A stretch of 64,000 nt of DNA from the NCBI RefSeq assembly GCF_030272615.1, contig NC_081411.1, positions 838,290,136 through 838,354,135 of the forward strand, read 5' to 3'. Positions 1 to 10,442 of this stretch are shown in pieces; positions within the stretch are counted from its first letter, which is position 1; the number at the start of each line of letters is the position of its first letter. The notes beneath the pieces were generated by a model. The model made no database searches. It was not told where the DNA came from and saw only the letters and a list, made by a program, of their open reading frames with translations. The position numbers were made by a program, and so were the translations under genes. This stretch comes from Cryptomeria japonica (Eukaryota > Streptophyta > Pinopsida > Cupressales > Cupressaceae).

Positions 1-11
1 TCAATAGAAAA

Positions 12-694
12 TTATTTATATAATCCATCTTCTCCTCCAAAGATTATATCATCAACAAAAACTTCTATAACCAAGATGTCATCGTTAGTCACTTTATAGT
101 ATAAGTTGTTGTCAGCATTTCCTTTAGAAAATTCAATTTTCAAAAGATATTTATCCAATCTAGCATACCAAGCTCTTGGAGCTTGCTTCAACCCATACAA
201 AGCTTTTCTTAACCTGCAAACCATATCTTTGTTATATGTCAAAGAAAATCCATTAGGTTGCTCAATGTAAACTTCTTCTTCAAGATCTCCATTCAGAAAT
301 GCACATTTAATATCCATTTGATATACTTTGTAGTTCTTGTGTGCTGCAAAAGCCAAGAATAATCTGACTACCTCAATTCTAGCTACCAGTGCAAAGGTTT
401 CATTATAATCAATTCCTTCTTTCTGTGAATATCCCTTACACACTAGTCTTGTTTTTTTTTTTTGATTGCCTTACCATCTTCATTAAGTTTGTTTCTGAAT
501 ACCCATTTAGTTCCAATCATAGTTTTGTCTTTAGGTCGGGGAACTAATGTCCATGTGTTATTCTTCTTAATTTGTTCTAATTCTTCTTCCATAGCTTTAA
601 AACAGTGTTTATCTTCACATGCCTCATTAAGTGATGATGGTTCAATTTGAGAAATGAGACATACCTCTTCATTTTCTAGTCTTCCTCTTGTCAT
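12..694 (-). pseudogene. C1 reverse transcriptase domain (broken)
   Basis: This is the palm and fingers of a Copia reverse transcriptase, which copies element RNA into cDNA. Visible motifs in order are TKWVFRNKLNEDG, the [15 protein letters not shown] block, [29 protein letters not shown], and the catalytic [12 protein letters not shown] run of 13 A (minus strand; T run at about 451-463) replaces the usual codons after the [10 protein letters not shown] block and shifts the frame, so the domain is split into two overlapping frames (443-694 and 12-443). Catalytic residues remain readable, but no intact protein can be made. RNase H is outside the window. Confidence 0.9.
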
Positions 695-721
695 AACTCC
701 TTTATACTTGTTTCAAATTAT

Positions 722-1766
722 CTAATCTTCAGAGTGATTCAGTCTTACATAACGGGGTGTCTTTGTTTGTTGTTGTTCCTTAGGTTCAGTGGAATTTTCA
801 AATGATACCGGTGCAACTAGATCTTCATTCTGTACTGGTGGGTTCAATGTAGGCTCATTTGTCAATATTTCTGTTTCCATTTCAGAGTCTATATACCTTG
901 AAGTTCCTCTAAATTGTTCATCAATCTTCACATTTGTACTTTCAACAATTTTCTGCAATCTCTTGTTAAAACATCTATATGCCTTGCTCTTAGATGAATA
1001 ACCAAGAAATATTCCTTCATCACTTCTAGGATCAAATTTGCCAATATACTCATCTCTTCTAATATGGCATTTACTTCCAAATATTCTGAAATATTTAAGA
1101 GTAGGAGTAATACCAAACCATAGTTCATGAGGGGTCTTACCAGTTTCACCTTTGATGTGAACTTTGTTGAATGTATAGACCATTGTGCTTACTGCCTCTC
1201 TCCAATATACATGTGGTAGATTTGCTTCTAATAACATACTTCTAGCTACATCCAAGATAGTTCTACTTTTCCTTTCTACAACTCCATTCTACTGTGGTAT
1301 CTGGGGTGCTGATAACTATCTTCTAATTCCATTCACTTCACAGAATGTATTAAATTCCTTAGATATAAATTCACCTCCTTCATCTAATCTTAAACATTTG
1401 ATTTTCTTACCGGTTTCATTCTCTACCATTGCTTTGAATAGTTGGAATTTCCCAAGTGCTTCTGATTTTTCTCTGAGAAAAAGTAACCCAACACATTCTA
1501 GAATAGTCATCAATGATTAGCATGAAATATCTATCACCTTGTAAGCTTTTAGTTCTAGCTAGACCACATAAATCAGTGTGAATTAAGTCAAGAGCATTAT
1601 TGGATTTTTCTAGAATACTTTTAAAATATGCGCTAACTTATTTTCCAAATTAACATTCCTTACATACCGGATTGTGAGGCTTAACAATCTTAGGTAAATC
1701 TCTAACTGCCTTAGTAGTATTGATTTTTACCATGCAATCAAAATTTACATGACAGAGTCTCTTATG
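722..1766 (-). pseudogene. C1 integrase domain (broken)
   Basis: Integrase inserts element cDNA into the genome. From high to low coordinates one sees the HKRLCHVNFD (GAG-pre-integrase) tail, the HTDLCG block, YFMLIIDDYSRMCWVTF, the SD..GEF region, and the C-terminal GIFLGYSSKSKAYRC segment. In-frame stops and frameshifts split it into several pieces. A TAG at 1289-1291 falls in the conserved Pro-Gln-Gln-Asn-Gly motif where relatives have Gln. The C-terminal tail (722-1255) is acidic and low in complexity, as is usual for the integrase-RT linker. Confidence 0.85.
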
Positions 1767-2582
1767 TCATAGCCAACTTTCATCAATATGTGCAATCAAA
1801 CATGTCTTTTCATTGTTATTCAAATGAAAGATGTTACCTTTGGTTTGATTACCGGTTGCAATTTCCAAACCAGTTTTGTTCATAATTTTGCATTTTCCAT
1901 TCTTTAATTGTAATTGAAATCCTTTTTCAACTAATTGACCAACACTCAAAATATTATGCTTTAAACCTTCTACATAGTAAACATTGTCAGTATTATGCTT
2001 ACCATCAAGAGATATAGTACCATTTCCTTTGATTAAACAATCTTTTTCATCTTCAAATCTTACTAGACCTCGATTATATTCCTGAAAGTTCAAGAATTTA
2101 CCTTTATCACCAGTCATGTGATGTGAACATCCTGAATCAATGATCCATTCATCCTTAACTTCCACTTTAGCTACCAGGGCATGCTCTACGGGTTGAAAAC
2201 TAGGTGTCAGATGATCTTCTATTATAGCAACAAAAACCCATCCATTGCCTGTCGAATCCTCATCAAAATCATCAATGACTCCTTCATTAGCAAGATAACA
2301 AGACTTATCTTTATTCTTCTTAAATCTATATCTCTGATATTCAGGGTTAGGTTTGTATGTTCTTCTAGCTTCTTCTCTTAGTATAGCATGTCTATCAAGG
2401 CATCTTGAAGCCATATGACCAATCTTATTACAATTAAAACATTTAAATGGTGCTTTACCTTCATACTTACTTCCAACTGGACCTTTAGGCATTTTTCTTA
2501 CAAATAGTGCTTCAAGTTCTTCAAGTTCTTCATTTTCTCTCCTGCTTTCTTCAAGTTCTCTTGCATAAAAGGCTCTATCCAA
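1767..2582 (-). pseudogene. C1 zinc knuckle, aspartic protease and GAG-pre-integrase
   Basis: The 271-codon open stretch begins with the end of gag. A CCHC zinc knuckle (CFNCNKIGHMASRC, about residue 47 onward) binds element RNA. The retropepsin-like protease follows, with its catalytic motif WIIDSGCSHHMTGD near residue 147 and DSG intact. The GAG-pre-integrase region runs up to ENEKTCLIAHIDESWL. The apparent start codon is internal, because gag continues upstream in another frame. It keeps the catalytic triad better than the copies in C2 (zinc knuckle damaged) and C3 (DSG changed to DSR). Confidence 0.88.
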
Positions 2583-2640
2583 TCAGACTTGTCAAATGAT
2601 CGTGCAAATGATGTTGATTCCTTAAAAGCTAAGTCTGTCT

Positions 2641-3265
2641 TTATAGTAGCAACATGACCAAATTACTCAATTTCAAAAGCTGAAAGTTTTCCAATCAATT
2701 TATCCCTAGTTACTAAAGTATTAGGCATTATTCTTAACTCATTTATAGTAGTAACTTTCATTTTATATGCTAGTGGCAATCCTCTTAAGACTTTTGAAAC
2801 AATTTCATCTTCACTTAAGGTTCCTCCACAACATTTAATACCCAAAACAATTTCATTCACTTTTTCCATAAAAGCAAAAATCCTTTCATCTTCTTCCATT
2901 TTCAGATTTTCATACCTGACCCGGAAGCTTTCAAGTTTTGCAATTTTGACTATGGAATCTCCTTCATTCAATGTTTCCAAATGATCCCAAACAGCTTTAG
3001 TAGTAGATCTATCTGATAATCCCATCATTTGCTAATCTGATAATGCGCTCAAAAGTGCTTCTCTTGCCTTGCAATCGTTTTCCTCATCTTTAGCCAAGTT
3101 AGGTGGATTAGGTTGACTTTGAGTAGGAGCAATGTAGCCATTCTTTGTAACATCCCAGATGTCCTTTCCAATGCAATTTAGATGTGTCTCCATTCGGATC
3201 TTCCATATTCCATAGTTGGTTCCATCAAGTTTAGGATTGTCCTTCCTAAAATAGTTAGTAGACAT
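2641..3265 (-). pseudogene. C1 gag, DUF4219/UBN2 N-terminal part
   Basis: The capsid-like Gag starts at MSTNYFRKDNPKLDGTNYG, the usual start of Copia gag2/UBN2 proteins (KLDGTNYGIWK). The start is 44 nt from the PBS, as expected. A TAG at 3032-3034 breaks the ORF where the C3 copy reads Gln-Gln. A second stop (TAA) lies near 2663-2665, where C3 has Glu. The order W..LE.LNEGDS, KLESFRVRYENLKM, VNEIVLGIKCCGG and LPLAYKMKV is typical of UBN2. Confidence 0.88.
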
Positions 3266-3308
3266 TGGATCTCCTCAAGCTGTTAAACTTCTACAAAAAG
3301 AGGACTAT

Positions 3309-3320
3309 GCTCTGATACCA
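3309..3320 (-). other. C1 primer-binding site
   Basis: On the minus strand it reads TGGTATCAGAGC, the classical complement of the 3' end of plant initiator tRNA-Met, two bases from the LTR end at 3323. It fixes the LTR edge and the element's orientation. Confidence 0.95.
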
Positions 3321-3536
3321 ATTGTTAGGTCCCAAAGACAACTAAGAAGGGGGGGGCATGAATCAATTGTCAAATAAATTCAAACCAAAGCAACTTAACC
3401 AACCTTAATGCTTAATACTGGTAAACCAAACTTTATGTCGATAGACAGTTTATCAGTTAATTGCAGTACTGGTAAAGATTAATGCATGAAACAAAAAAAC
3501 AATAACATCCACAACACATAACACCAATATTTCTAA

Positions 3537-3564
3537 GTGGAAACCCTATAGGGGGAAAAACCAC
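3537..3564 (-). other. Conserved LTR leader hairpin (C1)
   Basis: Plus strand GTGG-AAA-CCC-loop-GGG-(GG)AAAAA-CCAC folds into a stem with an asymmetric A-rich internal loop (U-rich in the transcript). It lies about 270 nt downstream of the TATA box and about 215 nt before the PBS-proximal LTR end, so within R/U5. It recurs in every SIRE LTR of the window. Confidence 0.7.
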
Positions 3565-3830
3565 GATGGGAAACCTTACCCATAATTAGATGATACTGCT
3601 GTAGATAGTATGTGTATACAAATAGGGTCTGCACATGCAGAAAGGCCAAGTGCCTAGAGCTCACTCCTCAAACACAAATAGAAGTCACACTGGCTACAAT
3701 TGGATGGTTAAATCCAATAAAGATGTATTGCTCAAAATAGCATCTTTCTATGCTAGATTCAGTATCGGTGTAGTTCTGATTGCCTTTACAAAATCCTTGC
3801 TTCACCTTCAAATGATGTCTGCTTTTATAG

Positions 3831-3840
3831 CTTTGCTTAT
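3831..3840 (-). promoter_or_regulatory. C1 LTR TATA box
   Basis: The minus strand reads CTATAAAAGC, a near-consensus plant TATA box within the LTR and upstream of the conserved hairpin. The equivalent place in C3 has decayed to GTATAC-like sequence. Confidence 0.6.
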
Positions 3841-4380
3841 TCTTGCATATACTGAATTATTCCTTCCTTTGCATCACCCTTTTGATCTTACAAATAAGAT
3901 CTTACATTTATACCATAACCTAAGACTAATTTTAGTAGGTCGGCTCTAAAAGATATTACAATAAAAAAATTTTACAAGTAAATCAATAACTGATGCAATA
4001 ACTGATTTACCATGTCGGCTTAATGCATTTACAACAATAATAAATCATCTCCAAAGTGTGTCGTGCTGATCTGGAAAAGATAAGTCTGCTAGTGCATAAC
4101 CTAGACCTATTTGTTGGTAATAGCAAATATGCAAACACGAATATACCAATGAACATATCTCCAAGACAAAGTGTCCAAATGATGTCTTCGACATAACCAG
4201 GTGTTTTCCATATCATTCCAAGTGTTAGTGAAAATTATATCCTGCCGGTGTACTAGATATCGGTGATTGTGCATAAGTCACTTGCTTGCCAGTGAACATT
4301 GCCAATCCTTTAAAGTGCCAAAGTTGATAAGTGTTGATAGGTATTGACATCAATGACAAAACCATATCAAAATACCAACA

Positions 4381-4566
4381 CATAGAGCATCTTTACTGAT
4401 CCAGTCATGCCAGAAGTGTCCAATAGATAGTATCTTCTATCGGTAACACTAGAACTTCTACCAGTAACCAAAAATTATCTGTTGGTAATCATCCATATCA
4501 GCTAGTGTTGACATTAATGACAAAACATCAATACAACACACAATCAATTCATCCATAATGCCAACA
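4381..4566 (-). repeat. C2 3' LTR terminal fragment (186 bp)
   Basis: It matches 10257-10442 of the C2 5' LTR over the same 186-bp length, including CATAGAGCATCTTTACTGAT and the final ATAATGCCAACA. The break at 4380/4381 is the C1 insertion point. The expected right-hand target duplication is CATAG (4381-4385). Confidence 0.9.
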
Positions 4567-4820
4567 ATCTCCCCCTTTGGCATTGATGGCAACACTAATG
4601 TGAAAAACATCTAAGTACCAAGAAATGCCAAATAAGTCTCCCTCTATGGAAGACAACCAACAATTAATAGCTCTCCCCCTTTGAATGGTATCTTTGTAAG
4701 GTTTAGAATGATTTTTCACATTATTATCAACCCCCCTTTGACATCAATGCTAGAAATCTGACAAAAATATCAAAGGAATGATATAAACCTTAGAATCTTA
4801 AAGCTGACTACTCCCCCTAA
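4567..4820 (-). other. C2 multiple polypurine tracts
   Basis: The PPT next to the LTR reads GCCAAAGGGGGAGAT on the minus strand (4567 onward). Further PPT-like tracts of the same style follow at 4671-4683, 4731-4739 and 4811-4818. PPTs prime plus-strand DNA synthesis, and repeated PPTs are a known Sirevirus feature. No coding sequence is visible up to about 4890. Confidence 0.75.
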
Positions 4821-4889
4821 GTAGTAGCTCCACTCATTAGTGTCGGAATGAATAATTTTTTTGATAATACATGCCAAACTGATAACAAA

Positions 4890-5957
4890 CTTCATCAATC
4901 AAGTCTCTGTTGGAGGGGCAGAAACCCCTAACCTGTCTCTCAAATACTCAAATGCTTCCTTACATAGTGGTTTAGTGAATATGTCTGCAATCTATTTTTT
5001 AATGTTCACATAAACCAATTTGACTTCCTTTTCTTCTACCTTTTCCTTTAGAAAGTTATACTTTATTTAAATATGCTTAGTCTTAGAGTGAAATACCAGA
5101 TTCTTAGACATGTCAATAGCTGCAGAGTTATCATAGTAGATAACTCCCGATTCACTACAATTTACCCTGATATCCTTCAACATTTGCTTCATCCACAAAA
5201 CTTGAGTGCTATTAGTTGTTGTTGCAACATACTTAGCTTCTACAGTAGATAAAGAAATGCATGTCTATTTTTTGCTTATCCATGAAACCAGTTTCTTTCC
5301 AAGAAAGAAAGCTCCAACAAAAGTGCTTTTCTTGTCATCGGTATCACCTGCCCAATCTAAGTCAGTATATGCACATAAAGTGAAATCATCATCTATGTAA
5401 TACCATAAACCATATTCTATTGTTCCTTGCAAATACCTAAATATCCTCTTTACTGCATATTCATGATTTTCTTTAGGATTACTTTGATATCTTGAAACAA
5501 TACTTATTTCATTCATAATATCAAGTCTTCTCTAAGTTAGATGTAACATACCACCAATCATAGATTTATACCTTGTCGGATTTACCAGTGTAGAAGTATC
5601 CTTGTCGGATTTACCAGTGTAGAAGTATCCTTGATACATCTCACTTGTAGCCATAAGAGTACTTACTAGTTTGGAATTCTCCATACCAAACTTTTTCAAC
5701 AATTCCCTCAAATACTTAGTTTGATAGATAAAAATGCCCTTGTCAGTTTGAGTAATCTACAAACCTAAGAAAAAATTCATCTCACCAATCATGGACATTT
5801 CAAATTCATTTTTCATGTTGTTAGCAAATTCCATGCATAGTTTATCTTCTCCACCAAAAATGATATCAACAAAAAATTCAATAATTAGAATATCATTATC
5901 AGTGATCTTATAGTATAGATTACTATCACCACTTCCTTTAGTAAAACCAAGCTTCAA
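4890..5957 (-). pseudogene. C2 RT C-terminal part and RNase H (broken)
   Basis: RNase H removes RNA from the RNA-DNA hybrid. Readable blocks are the RT palm with an [10 protein letters not shown]-like segment (one Asp of the FVDD site is missing in the readable frame), NEFEMSMIGEMNFFLGL, NPKENHEYAVKRIFRYLQGT, TDLDWAGDTDDKKST, LVSWISKK, the STQVLWMKQM block and the closing FEYLRDRLG near 4940. A TAG at 5757-5759 stands where C5 has Gln. A 29-bp tandem duplication (5571-5628) shifts the frame between RT and RNase H. Confidence 0.85.
5571..5628. repeat. 29-bp tandem duplication inside C2 pol
   Basis: CCTTGTCGGATTTACCAGTG plus nine bases occurs twice back to back (5571-5599 and 5600-5628) with no differences. 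Twenty-nine is not a multiple of three, so it destroys the reading frame. It looks like a slippage or repair duplication specific to this copy. Confidence 0.9.
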
Positions 5958-5996
5958 AAGTTATTTATCCAACCTTGCATACCAAGCTCTAGGAGC

Positions 5997-7016
5997 CTAT
6001 TTCAAACCATATAAAGCTTTCTTCAATCTACAAACCATATCTTTAACATCTATCAATAAAAATCCATCAAGTTTCTCAATGTAAACATCTTCCTCAAGCT
6101 CACCATTCAGAAATGCACATTTGACATCTATTTGATAAACCTTATAGTTCTTATAAGTTGCATAGGCAAGAAATAGTCTAATAGCTTCAATTCTAGCTAC
6201 AGGTTCAGATGTCTCACCATAATCAATTCCTTCCTTTTGAGAATATCCTTTACAAACCAATCTAGCCTTGTTCCTTATAACTTGACCATCCTCATTTAGT
6301 TTATTTCTAAAAACCCATTTGGTTCCAGTAACATTCTTATTTTTAGGCCGAGAAACTAAAGACCAAGTTTCATTCTTCTCTATTTGATCTGATTCATCTT
6401 TCATAGCCTTTAACCAATGTTTATCCTTACAAGCTTCAATAGTAGTTCCCGGTTCAACTTGAGAAATAAGACATACCTCTTCATTTTCCATTTTTCTTCT
6501 TGTCATAACTCCCTTGTTTCTATCTCCAATAATTTGATCTTTAGAATGGTTTAATCTTACATACCTTGGTGTCTTTTGAACTTCAGGTTCACTCCTCTGA
6601 TTATCAGTCACAGTTGAATTTTCTGATTGTGTCGGTGTAATTGTCTTAGCTTCTTGTATCCGTTGAGGCATTGTCAGTTTAGTTATGATCATTTCTACCG
6701 TTGGTTCCCTGTCATATGACTTAGAATGATTTTTGTACTGTTCATCCACTTTCACATTAGCACTCTCAACAATTTTTGGTAGTCTTTTGTTATAACATCT
6801 ATATGATTTTCTTTGAATTGAATAACCAAGAAATATCCCTTCATCACATCTAGGATCAAACTTTCCAATTGAATCATCTCTTTTGATATAGAATTTACTT
6901 CCAAATTTTTTTAAATATTTAACAATAGATGTATGTCCAAACCATAGTTCATAAGGGGTCTTACCGGTTTCACCTTTTATGTGAACTTTGTTCAATGTGT
7001 AGACTGTCGTACTCAC
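5997..7016 (-). pseudogene. C2 integrase C-terminus, linker and RT N-terminal part
   Basis: The 339-codon open stretch starts within integrase (YTLNKVHIKGETGKTPYELW, GKFDPRCDEGIFLGYS) and passes through an acidic linker. It then enters [65 protein letters not shown]. It stops at TAG 5997-5999, exactly where C1 and C3 read GLKQAPRA, so Gln has become a stop. The apparent N-terminal Met is internal. Confidence 0.87.
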
Positions 7017-7115
7017 TTCTTCTCTCTAGTAGATATGAGGCAATTTGGCTTCCATGATCATAGATCTAGCTGCATCCAAAATGGTTATGTTCTTCCTTTC
7101 AAATACTCCATTTTG

Positions 7116-7472
7116 CTAAGGAGTCTTGGGTGTAGATAGTTGTCTCCTAATTCCATTTTTCTCACAATAACTGTTAAAATTATGATAAGTGAATTTACCG
7201 CCATGATCTGATCTTAGACATTTGATTTTCAATCCAATTTCTGTTTCAACCTTCGCTTTAAAGATCTTGAATTTCTCAAAGGCTTCAAACTTCTCCATTA
7301 GAAAAGTCACCCACATCATTCTAGAATAGTCATCAATAATCATCATGAAATACCTACCACCTTCAAAGCTTCTAGTCCTTGTTGGACCACATAATTCAGT
7401 GTGAATCAAATCTAGTATATCATTAGATTTATCATGTATGCTCTTAAAAGAACTTATAACTTGCTTACCCAA
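7116..7472 (-). pseudogene. C2 integrase catalytic core
   Basis: Blocks seen are HTELCGPTRTRSFEGGRYFM, the IIDDYSRMMWV strand with the second-strand Asp, KCLRSDHGGKF, and the CEKNGIRRQLSTPKTP approach to the catalytic Glu. The ORF ends at TAG 7116-7118, in the Pro-Gln-Gln-Asn-Gly motif just after the core. The piece between 7016 and 7116 carries further breaks. Confidence 0.85.
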
Positions 7473-7478
7473 TTTACA

Positions 7479-8000
7479 TTACTTACATACCAGATTATAA
7501 GGCTTCATAATCTTAGGTATATCTCTAACTACCTTAGTTGAATTGATCTTAAAAATGCAATCAAAATTAACATGACACAACCTCTTATGCCATAGCCAAC
7601 TCTCATCAATATGAGCAATCAAACATGTCTTATTACCAGTGTTCAAGTGAAAGATGTTACTTCCTATCTGAATACTGGTTGCAATTTCCAAACTAGTCTT
7701 CTTAATGATTTTGCATTTTGTATCTTTAAATCGAAGTTGAAAACCCTTATCAACTAATTGAACAACACTCAAAAGATTATTCTTTAAACCTTCTATATAA
7801 TAGACATTATCAGTGTTATTCTTTCCATCCAAAGAAATAATACCTCTACCTTTGATCATACATGCCTTGTCATCTCCAAATCTGACTTGACTGTCATTGT
7901 ATTCTTGCAGGGACAAAAATTTCCCTTTATCTCCAGTCATATGTTGTGAGCATCCACTATCAATTACCCATTCATCTTTATCTTCAACTTTTTCTGCCAA
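7479..8000 (-). pseudogene. C2 aspartic protease and GAG-pre-integrase
   Basis: The protease motif WVIDSGCSQHMTGD begins near residue 11 and is intact. The flap-like region IKGRGIISLDGKNNTDNVYY and the pre-integrase motif LWHKRLCHVNFDCIFKI follow. The frame closes at 7479, and integrase continues in a shifted frame at 7472. Confidence 0.87.
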
Positions 8001-8027
8001 GGCCTTTTCTTCATTTTTGATAGCCAG

Positions 8028-9123
8028 TTATGGTTCATCTTCCTTCAAAGCATAGAACACCCATTCCTTACCATTGTCAGATCCACTAGCAGAGTCTTCT
8101 ACTGTTTCATCTCCAAAGTCATCAGTTACTCCTTCCTCATCTACTATGGAGCAATGTTTTTTTTTCTTGAATCTATATCTGTTTTGGTTAGGCTCAAAAG
8201 TTTTCTTAAATCTTTCCTCAAACCTTGCATTCCTTTCAAGACATCTAGATGCAAAATGACCAATCTTATTACATGAAAAATATTTAAAAGGTTCTTTTCC
8301 TTCATACTTATTTCTAGTTGGTCCTTTATGTACTCTTCTAGCAAATAAGGCTTCAAGTTGCTCAAGCTCTTTATCTTCTTTTCTCATGTCTTCCAGATCT
8401 TTTGCATATAGGGCTCTCCAATCACTCTTTCCGACATATATTGATGATGATGCAAGAAAAGTAGGTTCAGACTTTACAACTCCAGAAGATCCAAATTCTT
8501 CAAGCTCAAAAGCAAATAATTTCCCAATTAGAATATCTTTGTTGACTGGAGTGTTTGCCATTGTTCTTAACTCATTAATTCTAGTTGCCTTCATCTTGTA
8601 AGCTGGTGGAAGGGCTCTCAAAACTTTGGAAACTATTTCATCTTCACTTAGAAATACTCCACAACATTGAATTCCCATAACAATCTTATTTACTATTTCC
8701 ATAAACACAACAATTCTTTCATTATCTTCCATCTTCAAGTTTTCATATCTTACCCGGTAACCATTAAGTTTAGCAATTTTGATAGTAGGGTCACCTTCAT
8801 TCAGAGTTTGCAATTTATCCCATATAACCTTAGCCAATGATTTGTCAATCAATCCCATGATTGTTGATCACTAAGTGCAGACAAGAGGATTCTCTAGCTC
8901 TGCAATCATTTTCAATATTCTTATCTAGGTCTCCAAGAGCAGGATTGCCAGATGCTAGATCATAAGGTGTGTATCCTTTCTCAGTGATCTCCCAAATATC
9001 CTTTCCAAGACATCTAAGATGAGTCTCTGTTCAAATTTTCCATATCCCATAATTTGTTCCATCAACCTTAGGGATTTCTCTTTTGAAAATAGTTGTCGGT
9101 GGATTAGAAGTGTTAGTTGCCAT
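8028..9123 (-). pseudogene. C2 gag (UBN2 plus damaged zinc knuckle)
   Basis: Gag starts at ATG 9123-9121 (MATNTSNPPTTIFKREIPKV), 41 nt from the PBS. An early TGA follows at the KIxTETHL position where C1 has Arg (CGA to TGA is likely). A further frame break occurs near 8870. The 276-codon part (8028-8858) holds the UBN2 helices (KLNGYRVRYENLKMED, IQCCGVFLSEDEIVSKV) and a zinc knuckle reading YFSCNKIGHFASRC. Its first Cys has become Tyr, so metal binding would be lost. Confidence 0.87.
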
Positions 9124-9167
9124 AAGATTTACCTCAAGCAGATAAGCTTTTTCAAAAGGGGACCAAA

Positions 9168-9179
9168 GCTCTGATACCA
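9168..9179 (-). other. C2 primer-binding site
   Basis: The minus strand reads TGGTATCAGAGC (initiator tRNA-Met type), two bases from the LTR edge at 9182. Confidence 0.95.
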
Positions 9180-9181
9180 AT

Positions 9182-10442
9182 TGTTAGGATAACCAGTGAA
9201 CAACTAAGAGGGGGGGTGAATTAGTTGTTAACAAATTATAACTTTTAATCCACAATATGACCTTAAACAAATCAAGTACTGGTAGAGCACAAACAGATGC
9301 CAGTAGGAATAGATACCGGTAAACAACACAACTTAATAATTAACTAGATAATCAATGTAAAATAACCAAACCACATAACACCATGATTTGTATGTGGAAA
9401 ACCTAGAAAGGGAAAAACCACGGTGGGAAGCCTACCCACAGTCAGATGATACTTCTGCAGAAAGTATATGTTACAAAGAGGAGCTTGCACTTGTAGGAAG
9501 GCACACTTCCTAGAGCATACTACTCATTACAAAAGAGTCTCACTGACTACAAAGAGGTTATAACCTTCTCAAGATAAATGGACAATAGTCCAATAGAGTG
9601 AACTATTGGAAATAGCATCGACTATGCCTGATTACAGTCTTAGTTAAGCTTAATGTCAAATGACTAAATCCTCTTCTGAATCTAATTTGATCACCAATGA
9701 TTGACCAACTCCTCTTCCTGAATGATATTATAATATTCACACATTACATTCCATGACCATGACCTTTCCAATAACCATGATACTTTACAAAGAGTTTCTA
9801 CCTCTTATTTATACAAACCCTAAGGCCTAAACTAATTAGGTCGACCTCATAAAGCTATTACATTAAGATCATTACATAATTCCATTTTACAATGATATGC
9901 CATGTCATCTTAAGATCAAAACTATAATAACAAATCCACAAATCATCTCGAATCATCCCAGTAACATGTAGAGTACACGTTAGCATGATATCAATCCATA
10001 ACCTAGATAGGTACTAGACCTATTTTGGGTCCACCACGCTAAAGAAATGTCTTCAAACAATTGAAGCACAATCAATGAACATCTTCAGCATCCTGAAATC
10101 CTTGAAGAAGCTGCACCAACACCCATTGTGCTTCCTATCATGATTCGTTAATGAAAATCTTTGTTGGTAAAGCCTTAAACCAGTGCCAGTAAGTATTTAC
10201 CAGAGTGTATGATAACATTCAATTACCAAGCCAATACCAACTAACAAAAACATGCTCATAGAGCATCTTTACTGATCCAATCATGTTCGAAGTGTCGAAC
10301 AGATAGTCTCTTCTATCGGTAACACTATAACTTCTACTGGTAACCAAAACATGTCTATCGGTAACCATCCATATTAGCTAGTGTTGACATCAATGACAAA
10401 ACATCAATGCAACAGATAATTAATTCATCCATAATGCCAACA
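9182..10442 (-). repeat. C2 5' LTR (1261 bp)
   Basis: TG...CA structure from TGTTAGGATAACC to ATGCCAACA. It contains the conserved hairpin at 9394-9421, a TATA-like box (minus strand TATAAATAAG, 9804-9813) and several ACCGGT-type palindromes, such as TACCGGTA near 9312. The last 186 bp match the C2 3' LTR remnant. It is followed directly by T1 gag-coding sequence. Confidence 0.92.
9394..9421 (-). other. Conserved LTR leader hairpin (C2)
   Basis: GTGG-AAAA-CCT-loop-AGG-GAAAAA-CCAC. The inner pairs are CCT/AGG instead of the CCC/GGG of C1, so pairing is kept despite a changed base. Confidence 0.7.

Larger units (their letters stand above)
1..4380 (-). mobile_element. C1: SIRE-type Ty1/Copia retrotransposon, 3' part beyond window
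   Basis: Read on the minus strand, the order is 5' LTR (3323-4380), PBS, gag, zinc knuckle, protease, integrase and RT, with the window edge cutting RT. This is Copia order (integrase before RT). The UBN2-type gag, an IDSGCSHHMTGD protease motif, the FVDDIIF RT motif and the AAAGGGGGAGAT polypurine style of its relatives place it with Sireviruses. The 5' LTR ends exactly where an interrupted LTR of C2 resumes at 4381, so C1 inserted into C2. All coding parts are broken by stops and frameshifts. RNase H and the 3' LTR must lie to the left of the window. Confidence 0.9.
3323..4380 (-). repeat. C1 5' LTR (1058 bp)
   Basis: The LTR runs from TGTTAGGTCCC at 3323 to ACCAACA at 4380, a TG...CA structure when read on the minus strand. 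It aligns end to end with the C3 LTRs (1066 and 1060 bp), including a G-run after the first 25 bases, the conserved hairpin at 3537-3564 and many ACCGGT-like palindromes. A TATA-like box (minus strand CTATAAAAGC) lies at 3831-3840. The base after 4380 begins the interrupted C2 LTR. Confidence 0.92.
4381..10442 (-). mobile_element. C2: SIRE-type Copia retrotransposon inserted in T1 gag
   Basis: The order on the minus strand is 5' LTR 9182-10442, PBS, gag, protease, integrase, RT, RNase H, polypurine tracts and the last 186 bp of the 3' LTR (4381-4566). The rest of the 3' LTR was displaced to the left of the window by C1. The right edge joins T1 gag-coding sequence at 10443. It is the same clade as C1 and C3, but the start of its LTR (TGTTAGGATAACC) and most of the LTR body are a different subfamily. 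All ORFs carry stops. Confidence 0.9.
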
